A DNA stretch of 5,913 nt from Candidatus Thorarchaeota archaeon (lineage in GTDB: Archaea; Asgardarchaeota; Thorarchaeia; Thorarchaeales; Thorarchaeaceae), in assembly GCA_030638785.1 (NCBI GenBank), contig DAOWDY010000139.1, positions 1 through 5,913 of the forward strand, read 5' to 3'. The position numbers were made by a program, and so were the translations under genes. The notes under the pieces were generated by a model. That model was not told where the DNA came from, did no database searches, and saw nothing but the letters and a program-made list of their open reading frames with translations. The stretch's first letter is position 1, and each line of letters begins with the position of its first letter. Of the stretch, positions 1-5,913 are shown piece after piece.

Positions 1-287
1 CCACTATTCTCACTCCACCCGCAGCTAAAACACTAGGATTAACACTTAGCGAATCAGGCCCCTTAGTCAAGGGGTTGAATGGAACAACCCAGGCATATAC
101 AGCCACCCTTGATGAAATCAAGGTTGGAGATGCAAAACAGGTTCAGCAAGATATTCTTGTGCTTGACCTTTCAGCAGTTTCTGCAAGACGTAATGATCTA
201 CCCAATGGAATTCTTGGTCTTTCGTTTCTAAGGAACTATGAACTGGTATTAGACTATCCCAATAGAAGAATCGCTCTGGATGAGTAA
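1..287 (+). CDS. Retropepsin-like aspartic protease, C-terminal part (5' end outside window)
   Basis: The frame is open from the window edge (first full codon at 3) and gives 94 residues before TAA at 285-287. Two blocks match the retropepsin-like (gag-asp/RVP-type) aspartyl protease pattern. The first is TILTPPAAKTLGL at the very start, the stretch that normally follows the catalytic DTG[AS] motif. The second is GILGLSFLRNYELVLDYPNR near the end, the usual hydrophobic LG-x-x-FL strand followed by a D-Y-P-N-R-R-x-x-L terminus. The catalytic Asp would lie just upstream of base 1 and is not seen. Family members of this size are single-domain and act as homodimers, cleaving peptides. A TTG at 75 could be read as a start, but it would cut the fold, and homology continues upstream of it, so it is unlikely to be one. 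Substrate and localisation cannot be told. Confidence 0.75.
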   Translation, partial: TILTPPAAKTLGLTLSESGPLVKGLNGTTQAYTATLDEIKVGDAKQVQQDILVLDLSAVSARRNDLPNGILGLSFLRNYELVLDYPNRRIALDE

Positions 288-382
288 TCGAGAACTCCTC
301 ATTGTATTAGTCAGCTAGTTTGATGACAGATGCCCATTGTGTGAGGAATCACAACAGAAGAAACATTACGTTCATTAGACTC

Positions 383-400
383 CTAGAGAAAGTATAGAAT
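383..400 (+). promoter_or_regulatory. Candidate archaeal promoter (BRE/TATA-like) for the solute-binding protein gene
   Basis: A purine-rich AGAGAAAG stretch (BRE-like) leads into TATAGAAT at about 393-400. If the usual archaeal spacing of roughly 25 bases applies, transcription would begin near 418-422, immediately before the GAGGAGG at 421-427. The match to a TATA consensus is only partial. The call rests on position and spacing and is an inference. Confidence 0.3.
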
Positions 401-418
401 GTACGGAGTTCGATTTGT

Positions 419-2290
419 TTGAGGAGGAATTCAAGAATATGCTACGCCATCGTTTGTGTAATCAGCATATCTCTTCTTTCGATTGGACCCCTACCGGGAC
501 AGGCAAATCACCAATTTTTATCCCCGCTGATGTCGGGTCCTTTCTTGGATGAAGTTCAATATCATATAATTACTCAGGATGATCAACAAGTTATTGCACT
601 TCAAGATAACGAAATCGATTTAATTGGGAACACGATAGACCCATCTTTTCTTGTTACTCTTCAAGAAGCTGCGAACATTGAGGTTGACAATACTCTAAGG
701 AACGGTTATGGATATCTTACAATAAATACCCAGAAGTTTCCTCTCAACTATACCGCCTTAAGACGAGCTATTGCATTCGCTCTAGACAAGGAGCACATCT
801 CCGATGAAATCTGGGATGGACTATCAGTTCCCCAAGATAGTCCCATTCCTCAAATCAATCCGGTTTCCGTTGAAGGATTTCTTGATTTTACCTACTATGA
901 ACCAGAAATTGCAAGAGCTAATTCTCTTCTTGATGACGCAGGGTTTACAATCAATCAGACCTCTGGATTCAGAGATGCACCAAATGGCAGAGCCTTCAAC
1001 ATAACTATTCAATGGCCAGATTCCTCGTATATTGCAATAGAAATCACAACTGAGCTGATCAAAGCAATTGAATCACTGCACATTGACATCGATATCCATG
1101 AACCGGTATGTTGGCATTGCGCAGGAATATGGAATAGTCTGTACTTTCATTGGGATTATGACATCATATTCTTAGGAAGTTCCTTCAGTAGTTTTGATGT
1201 TGATTGGTTAGGGAGAGAGTTTCATTCTGAATATTCAACTATCCCATACTACAATTTCGCTAACTTCCGCAACGATACCTACGACTTCTACGCCGACATT
1301 CTTCTTCATTCTATAGACTATGATGAGGTTCAAAATGCTGCAGAAAGAATGCAGGAAATCTTGGTCTATGAGTGTCCGATTATTGTGTGTTACGAAAATC
1401 TCTTACTCTCAGCATACAGAACAGACAGATTCACAGAGTTCGTGAATGATGTATCAAAAGGGGTTCCAGGATGGTGGACCAACTTCAAAGTTCAGTTGAA
1501 ACAAGAAGAGGGCGGTCCATTTGGAGGAACATTGCGATGGAGCAACGCATTAGATCTCGACACATATAATCCTCTGATTAGCCATTCAGTATACACAAGA
1601 AATGTCTTAGATAATCTGTTTGATTCTTTATTTAAGATCGGGCCAAATGGCGAGGATATTCCATGGATGGTAGAGTCATTCACAGTTGAAACACATGAAG
1701 ACAATCAATACATACCTGATGGTCATACTCGATTTGTGTTCGATATTCGCGATGGCTTGACGTGGTCGGATGGTTCACAAATTACTGCAGATGACGTGGC
1801 TTATGCTCTAAACAAATATCGAGATTTGGAGGTATTCGGATATTACGACGAATTAGCAAATATGACTGCGGCGTATTCGCGTACACCTAGCACTCTTGCT
1901 GTGGAATTCAATACAGAGTCATATTGGCACCTTCATTCTATTGCCTACAAACCCATTATTCGAAGAAACATGCTCGAAGGAATTGGTTCTGAAGATTGGG
2001 ATGACTGGGATGAATCTGTATTTAATGGGAGTCTTGTGTACTCTGGACCCTATCAGATTCAGGAACATGTGTTAGGGGAATACATTTCGTTGCAGGCAAA
2101 TCCATACTACCTCTTCAGACCTGAAGTGCCAGAAACTACTCCACTAAGTACCACCAATGAGAGCGGATCCAATGTCTTCTTTGATTACCTGTTCGACCCA
2201 TCTCTATCATACATTGTAACAGCTGTTTCAGTAACCGTGATTGCATTTGTAATTATCAGGTGGTATTTCTTCCGGAAAACCAGTTCTTAG
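419..2290 (+). CDS. Membrane-anchored family 5 solute-binding protein with permuted halves
   Basis: This is an exported receptor of the SBP_bac_5 (DppA/OppA-like) family, which binds peptides or other small solutes for ABC import. Residues 1-29 look like a signal peptide: MRRNSR, a hydrophobic core at 7-23, and likely cleavage after GQA (27-29). Residues 43-345 match the usual second half of the family. They include LDEV...IITQDDQQVIALQDNEID (43-67), NGYGYLTIN...LRRAIAFALDK (95-124), YYEPEIARANSLLDDAGF (159-176), and a helix plus YECPIIVCYE (302-326). Residues 369-566 match the usual first half: GGTLRWSNALDLDTYNPL (369-386), FDIRDGLTWSDGSQITADDV (441-460), SGPYQIQEH (542-550) and NPYY (561-564). 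A Ser/Thr-rich linker and one membrane helix (about 597-616) with a short basic tail end the protein. Seven N-x-S/T sequons fit an extracellular location. No permease or ATPase genes adjoin it. The TTG start at 419 is the only common in-frame start that keeps the signal peptide, and it is uncertain. The ligand is unknown. Confidence 0.85.
   Translation: MRRNSRICYAIVCVISISLLSIGPLPGQANHQFLSPLMSGPFLDEVQYHIITQDDQQVIALQDNEIDLIGNTIDPSFLVTLQEAANIEVDNTLRNGYGYLTINTQKFPLNYTALRRAIAFALDKEHISDEIWDGLSVPQDSPIPQINPVSVEGFLDFTYYEPEIARANSLLDDAGFTINQTSGFRDAPNGRAFNITIQWPDSSYIAIEITTELIKAIESLHIDIDIHEPVCWHCAGIWNSLYFHWDYDIIFLGSSFSSFDVDWLGREFHSEYSTIPYYNFANFRNDTYDFYADILLHSIDYDEVQNAAERMQEILVYECPIIVCYENLLLSAYRTDRFTEFVNDVSKGVPGWWTNFKVQLKQEEGGPFGGTLRWSNALDLDTYNPLISHSVYTRNVLDNLFDSLFKIGPNGEDIPWMVESFTVETHEDNQYIPDGHTRFVFDIRDGLTWSDGSQITADDVAYALNKYRDLEVFGYYDELANMTAAYSRTPSTLAVEFNTESYWHLHSIAYKPIIRRNMLEGIGSEDWDDWDESVFNGSLVYSGPYQIQEHVLGEYISLQANPYYLFRPEVPETTPLSTTNESGSNVFFDYLFDPSLSYIVTAVSVTVIAFVIIRWYFFRKTSS
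421..427 (+). promoter_or_regulatory. Strong Shine-Dalgarno-like GAGGAGG at the start of the solute-binding protein gene
   Basis: GAGGAGG is the best SD match in this part of the window. It lies at or just after the TTG (419-421) used as the annotated start, not before it. It is 11 bases upstream of an ATG at 439-441, but that ATG is not in the frame of the protein. Either the real SD is the weaker GGAG at 405-408, ten bases before the TTG, or the sequence carries a one-base indel between 442 and about 450 and the true start is the ATG. See the separate finding. Confidence 0.4.
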
Positions 2291-2519
2291 AAATCATACT
2301 GGGTTGCGCCAGGAAAATAGTTGCTTACAACTTAAGAAAAGGATCAACATGATACTGACTAAGCCGGATAATAAAAAAAAACGCGAACACCACAACTCTA
2401 TCTACTAGAGCGGGCACTATACCTCTCCTTCTCAAAGTAAGCTTGAGATTCTCGCAACAATATCTTTCATATGCTAATTAATCCTTTGACTGGAAATCTG
2501 TGAAAAAAGAAAGGAAAAG
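2291..2519. other. Convergent intergenic stretch without a recognisable gene
   Basis: This is the gap after the solute-binding protein stop, facing the end of hppA. It is A-rich on the + strand, with a run of nine A at 2373-2381. That run reads as T9 in the hppA direction and could act as a second termination signal. Two short inverted repeats are visible: CTCTA/TAGAG at 2396-2410 and TCTCAA/TTGAGA at 2430-2448. I see no tRNA and no convincing open frame. Confidence 0.5.
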
Positions 2520-2536
2520 GGTGGCGAAATGCCACC
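2501..2536 (-). terminator. Hairpin plus T-rich tract downstream of hppA
   Basis: Read on the minus strand, GGTGGC-ATTTC-GCCACC (2536-2520) forms a perfect 6-bp stem with a 5-base loop. It is followed by a pyrimidine tract, CCTTTTCCTTTCTTTTTTC, running down to about 2501. The hairpin begins only 8 bases after the hppA stop codon. Flanking AAAAG/CTTTT can extend the stem across a TT bulge. On the + strand the same hairpin is followed by AACTTTTCTTAGTTT, so it may also stop readthrough from the solute-binding protein gene. Confidence 0.7.
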
Positions 2537-2544
2537 AACTTTTC

Positions 2545-4923
2545 TTAGTTTATAGCTTCTGCGGGAATCTCCGGAGGAGCAGTGAATTCTGCTGGCTTGG
2601 TGCTCTTCTTGATCGCCCATACGGTGATGAGGAACAGAACGAAGAGTACGGCCACAAGGACCATATCAATCTCGAACGAAGTACCAAAAGTGAAGGATAC
2701 CAGCAAAGGTGCCAAGATAAGGGCGAGTAGGTTGACGACCTTAATCATCGGATTGAGTGCTGGACCTGCGGTGTCTTTGAGTGGGTCACCAATGGTATCA
2801 CCAACAACACCACACTTGTGTCTCTCAGAACCCTTTCCAGTGTTGTTTGCTGGATCTGAAGGTTCGTCCTCAATTGCCTTCTTTGCGTTATCCCATGCAC
2901 CACCTGTGTTCGACATGAAGACAGCTAGTAGTTGACCTGATACGATTATTCCACCGAGGAAACCGCCCAGAGCTTGGATACCTAACAGAATACCAACCAT
3001 GATGGGGATGGTTACTGTAAGAGCTGCCAATGAAATGAGCTCCTTCTGAGCTGCGGTTGTTGAAATACCAACAGCACGGTCGTAATCAGGTTTCTTGGTA
3101 CCTTCAAGGATTCCAGGAATCTTGAACTGCCGACGAACTTCTTGTACCATTTCACCAGCTGCACGCGTTACAGCCTTGATGTTAAGGGCTGAGAACAGCC
3201 ATGGAAGGGCTGCACCTAAAAGTAGTCCGGAAAAGACCAATGGGTTGTCTAGCATCAGGTGGTCAAGTCCTGCAACAACGATGAATGCATCAAATAGGGC
3301 TACAGCTGCGATTACTGCTGAGGCAATAGCTACTCCTTTAGTAATAGCTTTTGTTGTGTTTCCAACAGCATCAAGTTCAGCCATGGTCTTCATTGCTTCT
3401 TCATCAAAGTCACCGGGTGAGAGTTCACCGATACCTGCAGCATTATCGCTAATTGGTCCGAAAGCGTCCATAGCCACATTGTTCCCAGTGTGGGAAAGCA
3501 TACCGATACCAATCAATGCAATGCCATAGAGAACCCACAGTACACCTTCCATGGTTTCTGGGTTAAAGGCGATTGCTGGAATAAAGAATGCTGCAACAGC
3601 TGGCATGAACAAGGCTGTAGCAATTCCAAAAGCTGTTACAATCGCAATCAAAGCAGCAACTGTTGATTCGTATCCAGCCACAAGACCTGATAGAATAAAT
3701 GTTGCATGACCTGTATCCGCTGATTTTACAATCTCTTGAACAGGGGGTTTCTTGAGTGATGTAAAGTAGCTAGTAATCGGGTTGAAGGAAACTGCCAGCA
3801 ATACACCCACAGCAATGAGAATTCCGAATCGCAAGTCCCCAACATAGAACCATGACAGAATCAAAGATAGGATGATGGTGAATGCACTTGATGCCTCGTA
3901 TGAGAGGAACATCGCCTTCTCAGCATAAACTTTTGATTTCTTGAGAAGCCTTGGCCAGACTGGAACCATAAATGTTCCGATGATACTGGAAATCACTCCA
4001 ATTGCTCTGATGAATAGTGGGAACACTATCACTGCAAATGGGAACATTAGCAGTAATGGATTGTCCAAGTAGAGAACAATAGCCAGGATTAATGCGGAAA
4101 CAATTGTAACCTCATATGATTCAAAGATGTCTGCCGCCATACCTGCGCAATCGCCTACGTTGTCACCAACTAAGTCAGCAATAACAGCAGCATTTCGCGG
4201 ATCATCTTCTGGTAATCCTTGCTCAATCTTACCCACCAGATCAGCACCAACGTCAGCGGCCTTTGTGTAAATACCTCCACCAACTCTCATGAATAGAGCA
4301 AGTAGTGTACCACCAAGACCAAATCCTAGCAAAGCATCTGGGGAAGCAATCCCGTAAATCATGAAGATCATCGTTCCACCTAACAATCCAAGTCCATCAG
4401 TAAGCATTCCTGTAAAGGTGCCACCACGGTAGGAAATTGTTAGAGCACGATTGTATCTGTTTTCGCCTTCGCGTGTTGCCTGAGCCACTCGGATATTGGA
4501 TTCAACTGCGATTCGCATTCCCAATTGTCCAACTATCAAGGAGAAGCCTGCACCCAGAATGAATGCGATAGAACGACCGATACCAACTAATAGTTGGGCT
4601 GATGCAATTTCTTCGGGTGAACTTCCGAAGAGCTCCAGCGTACCGCGTTCTGGGTGAGTTATGTAAACAGTGAAGAATAGGAGAACTGAAAGGACTACAA
4701 GAATCGGAAGAATTGATTTCAACTGCCTGTCCAAATATGACAGGGCGCCTTCTCGAATACCGTTCCACACCGTCTGCATCTGCTCAGTACCCTTTGGGAG
4801 TTTAAGAACTCCTTTTCTGAGCCACCAGGCGTACACGAGACTGATCAATGACGCAAGAATGACCAATCCGATCATTGCTTGCTCAATAGGCTGCATTATG
4901 GTAAATGTCTCGAGTAATTGCAT
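2545..4923 (-). CDS. hppA: Membrane-bound, ion-translocating pyrophosphatase, K+-independent type
   Basis: It hydrolyses pyrophosphate to phosphate in the cytoplasm and uses the energy to move H+ (possibly Na+) out across the membrane. At 792 residues it is somewhat longer than the usual 660-770, partly through a C-terminal hydrophilic tail (about 771-792). About 16 hydrophobic segments are expected and broadly visible. Pyrophosphate/Mg-binding motifs are intact: KAADVGADLVGK (221-232, with D224, D228, K232), EDDPRN (239-244), DLVGDNVGDCAGMAADIFES (250-269, with D250, D254, D258), GGAWDNAKK (674-682) and GDTIGDPLKDTAGPALNP (708-725). The GNTTKAITKG motif (521-530) carries K525 and T528, the pair typical of K+-independent enzymes, whose characterised members pump H+. 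L251 stands where Asn is common (DNVGDNVGD). The ATG at 4921-4923 is chosen because GGTGA lies 8 bases upstream; Met10 has no SD. The gene stands alone, convergent with the solute-binding protein gene and divergent from the gene at 5151. Confidence 0.97.
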   Translation of the reverse strand: MQLLETFTIMQPIEQAMIGLVILASLISLVYAWWLRKGVLKLPKGTEQMQTVWNGIREGALSYLDRQLKSILPILVVLSVLLFFTVYITHPERGTLELFGSSPEEIASAQLLVGIGRSIAFILGAGFSLIVGQLGMRIAVESNIRVAQATREGENRYNRALTISYRGGTFTGMLTDGLGLLGGTMIFMIYGIASPDALLGFGLGGTLLALFMRVGGGIYTKAADVGADLVGKIEQGLPEDDPRNAAVIADLVGDNVGDCAGMAADIFESYEVTIVSALILAIVLYLDNPLLLMFPFAVIVFPLFIRAIGVISSIIGTFMVPVWPRLLKKSKVYAEKAMFLSYEASSAFTIILSLILSWFYVGDLRFGILIAVGVLLAVSFNPITSYFTSLKKPPVQEIVKSADTGHATFILSGLVAGYESTVAALIAIVTAFGIATALFMPAVAAFFIPAIAFNPETMEGVLWVLYGIALIGIGMLSHTGNNVAMDAFGPISDNAAGIGELSPGDFDEEAMKTMAELDAVGNTTKAITKGVAIASAVIAAVALFDAFIVVAGLDHLMLDNPLVFSGLLLGAALPWLFSALNIKAVTRAAGEMVQEVRRQFKIPGILEGTKKPDYDRAVGISTTAAQKELISLAALTVTIPIMVGILLGIQALGGFLGGIIVSGQLLAVFMSNTGGAWDNAKKAIEDEPSDPANNTGKGSERHKCGVVGDTIGDPLKDTAGPALNPMIKVVNLLALILAPLLVSFTFGTSFEIDMVLVAVLFVLFLITVWAIKKSTKPAEFTAPPEIPAEAIN

Positions 4924-4931
4924 GTGTTATT

Positions 4932-4936
4932 TCACC
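4932..4936 (-). promoter_or_regulatory. Shine-Dalgarno site of hppA
   Basis: On the minus strand, GGTGA lies 8 bases before the ATG at 4923-4921. It complements the UCACC part of the 16S rRNA 3' end. It favours this start over the second Met at 4896-4894, which has no such site. Confidence 0.6.
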
Positions 4937-5081
4937 ATCTTTGGTCTAGACAACGCATTGCTGTTCATTATCATGAAGAAAACATGCCTAGTCCAACGTG
5001 AATTGAAACGGAACCCATCTATACCCCTTCTTAAGGATTACCTTATAGTTGAATGATAACGAGCTTCTATGGTGCCCTTTG

Positions 5082-5112
5082 TTTCGAAAACGAAAGTTGT
5101 ACCTTCCGAAAG
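5082..5112. promoter_or_regulatory. Inverted repeat and repeated CGAAAG in the divergent promoter region
   Basis: TTTCG-AAAA-CGAAA (5082-5095) is a perfect 5-bp inverted repeat. A further CGAAAG copy lies at 5107-5112, 16 bases after the one at 5091-5096. The spot is between the divergent starts of hppA and the small membrane protein, where a regulator shared by both could bind. It could also be chance in A/T-rich DNA. Confidence 0.2.
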
Positions 5113-5150
5113 TATTTGTGAGTTCGGGACTGATTTTAAATTGAAAAAAC

Positions 5151-5705
5151 ATGACTAGGAATCGTGTACTTGCACTTGTTGCAATTGGGGTGTGTGTTCT
5201 TGTAGTTGGTATTGGTTTTTGGAATGTGTTCACTCCAACTCCACCACCAGAACGAAGGATATTGCCAGAGTTAGATCCGCTTCCACCTTCAGAATCACCG
5301 ATTTATCCAGATACTCACTATATCGACAATGTAATCCTGAGAGCAGAAGTTCAGTTCTTCATGTTTATGCCCCATTCAGGATACAATACATTCCAATTCC
5401 ATCTAGAGATCAATATAACAAATAATGCAGATACTCCGATAACGAATTTCAATGCGACAAAAGCATCAGTGTTCTTTGAAAACTCGACACTCCTCTATAC
5501 TTTTGGTCTTGAGCCCACAGAATATCAGACCATACCAACAAACGAGAGTAGAAATCTTGCATATGAAGAGGATAGAGATATGCCTGTAGTTTACTCAAAT
5601 CTAGCAGGTAATCAACTTTATCTTCGAGTTCATGTAACATTCAACAATATTACCTATATCATTCTAACAACGGCACTTACACCAATAGCTGTCGCAATAG
5701 AATAA
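5151..5705 (+). CDS. Small membrane-anchored surface protein with a beta-rich domain, function unknown
   Basis: I do not recognise the family. The 184 residues start with MTRNR and a hydrophobic helix (about 6-26) that looks like an uncleaved signal anchor. A Pro-rich linker follows (29-53, including TPTPPPERR and LDPLPPSESP), then a beta-rich domain from about 58 to the end. The stretch FHLEINITNNADTPITNF (83-100) resembles the conserved strand-turn of Ig-like or LEA14-type domains, in which a hydrophobic strand is followed by N-x-x-D-x-P-I. Five N-x-S/T sequons (N88, N101, N111, N131, N166) fit a glycosylated extracellular domain. The ATG is the only sensible start: an in-frame TGA at 5142 precedes it, and later start codons would break the helix. 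No SD is visible upstream. The gene is divergent from hppA and convergent with the next gene. Its role cannot be inferred from the window. Confidence 0.75.
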   Translation: MTRNRVLALVAIGVCVLVVGIGFWNVFTPTPPPERRILPELDPLPPSESPIYPDTHYIDNVILRAEVQFFMFMPHSGYNTFQFHLEINITNNADTPITNFNATKASVFFENSTLLYTFGLEPTEYQTIPTNESRNLAYEEDRDMPVVYSNLAGNQLYLRVHVTFNNITYIILTTALTPIAVAIE

Positions 5706-5741
5706 ACAACTGTTCAAATGAGCCCATTATAGTTTGGTTTG

Positions 5742-5771
5742 AAAAAAGGAATTGAGAGATGGTTAATTCCT
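5742..5771 (-). terminator. Hairpin plus T tract downstream of the partial minus-strand gene
   Basis: On the minus strand, AGGAATT (5771-5765) pairs with AATTCCT (5753-5747) across an 11-base loop, extendable by one A-T and one G-T pair. The stem runs directly into T6 (5747-5742 on that strand). It lies 14 bases after the stop codon of the gene ending at 5786. This is the arrangement of an intrinsic terminator. Confidence 0.65.
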
Positions 5772-5785
5772 CCCCTCTGAATTAG

Positions 5786-5913
5786 TTACTTCCAAGCAGG
5801 CATCTTTGACATATAGTCATCAGTCTTCTCAGTTGCTGTGGGTTCGTCGATATTCTCTCTGGACATCCAGAACTTGATCATATTCTCGCGAACTACATTA
5901 CGAGGTTTCAGAC
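5786..5913 (-). CDS. Unidentified protein, C-terminal 41 residues (5' part outside window)
   Basis: On the minus strand a frame is open from the window edge (first full codon 5911-5909) to TAA at 5788-5786. It encodes 41 residues containing NVVRENMIKFWMSRENIDEP and ending in DDYMSKMPAWK. The other two frames of this strand hit stops within 15 bases of the edge. The terminator-like hairpin just downstream supports a real gene end. The peptide is hydrophilic and charged, without a membrane segment. It is too short for me to assign a family. Confidence 0.6.
   Translation of the reverse strand, partial: LKPRNVVRENMIKFWMSRENIDEPTATEKTDDYMSKMPAWK

Noticed and set aside
75..287. Protease gene starting at TTG 75 as a complete 70-residue protein
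   Set aside because: Family-like sequence (TILTPPAAKTLGL) continues in frame to the window edge, so the gene is simply cut by the window.
296..347. TCCTCA/TGAGGA inverted repeat in the gap after the protease gene
   Set aside because: The six-base arms are separated by 40 bases with no T tract after them, so this is compatible with chance.
2347..2363. C/D-box-like ATGATA and CTGA motifs after the solute-binding protein gene
   Set aside because: The C box is imperfect, the two motifs are adjacent with no guide space, and no second box pair is found.
2500..3529. Open frames of 76-144 codons on the + strand opposite the 3' half of hppA
   Set aside because: They lie antisense to a strongly supported gene with intact motifs, show no recognisable domains, and are Ser/Thr/Ala/Pro-rich, as expected for shadows of a membrane protein gene.
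4670..5056. 128-codon + strand frame covering the start of hppA and the divergent gap
   Set aside because: Most of it is antisense to hppA codons. The remainder has no domain or SD support and would cover the hppA start and SD.
5131..5145. TATA-like TTTTAAATT just before the small membrane protein gene
   Set aside because: It lies only about 13 bases before the ATG. A transcript starting some 25 bases downstream would miss the start codon, and no later start preserves the membrane helix.

Overview
The window has moderate GC, closely spaced genes and no RNA genes, mobile elements or CRISPR arrays that I can see. It looks archaeal. The reasons are an exported family 5 solute-binding protein held by a C-terminal membrane helix instead of a lipobox, a second short membrane-anchored protein dense in N-glycosylation sequons, and TATA-like A/T boxes rather than clear -35/-10 pairs. 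The style of the solute-binding protein recalls Asgard-type archaea as I remember them. That placement is a low-confidence inference and nothing in the window proves it.

Layout, left to right: (1) the 3' end of a retropepsin-like aspartic protease gene (+, ends 287); (2) a gap of about 130 bp with a candidate promoter and an unusually placed Shine-Dalgarno sequence; (3) a 623-residue surface solute-binding protein (+, 419-2290) whose two halves are in the reverse of the normal family order; (4) a convergent gap of about 250 bp with a hairpin terminator next to the following gene; (5) hppA, a membrane-bound ion-pumping pyrophosphatase of the K+-independent type (-, 2545-4923); (6) a divergent gap of about 225 bp with a small inverted repeat; (7) an unrecognised 184-residue membrane-anchored beta-rich surface protein (+, 5151-5705); (8) a hairpin/T-tract terminator and the last 41 codons of an unidentified gene (-, from 5786).

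The genes are not an obvious operon. Orientations alternate, and each minus-strand gene has its own terminator-like structure. The theme is cell-envelope function: peptide or oligosaccharide capture outside the membrane, ion-motive force from pyrophosphate at the membrane, and small anchored surface proteins. No ABC permease or ATPase genes are present to partner the solute-binding protein.

The strongest observation is the apparent circular permutation of the family 5 solute-binding fold. The cut lies at the inter-lobe crossover, so the new C-terminus leads straight into the membrane anchor. The start of the same gene is also ambiguous: promoter, SD and an ATG line up at 393-441, but that ATG is one frame away from the gene.
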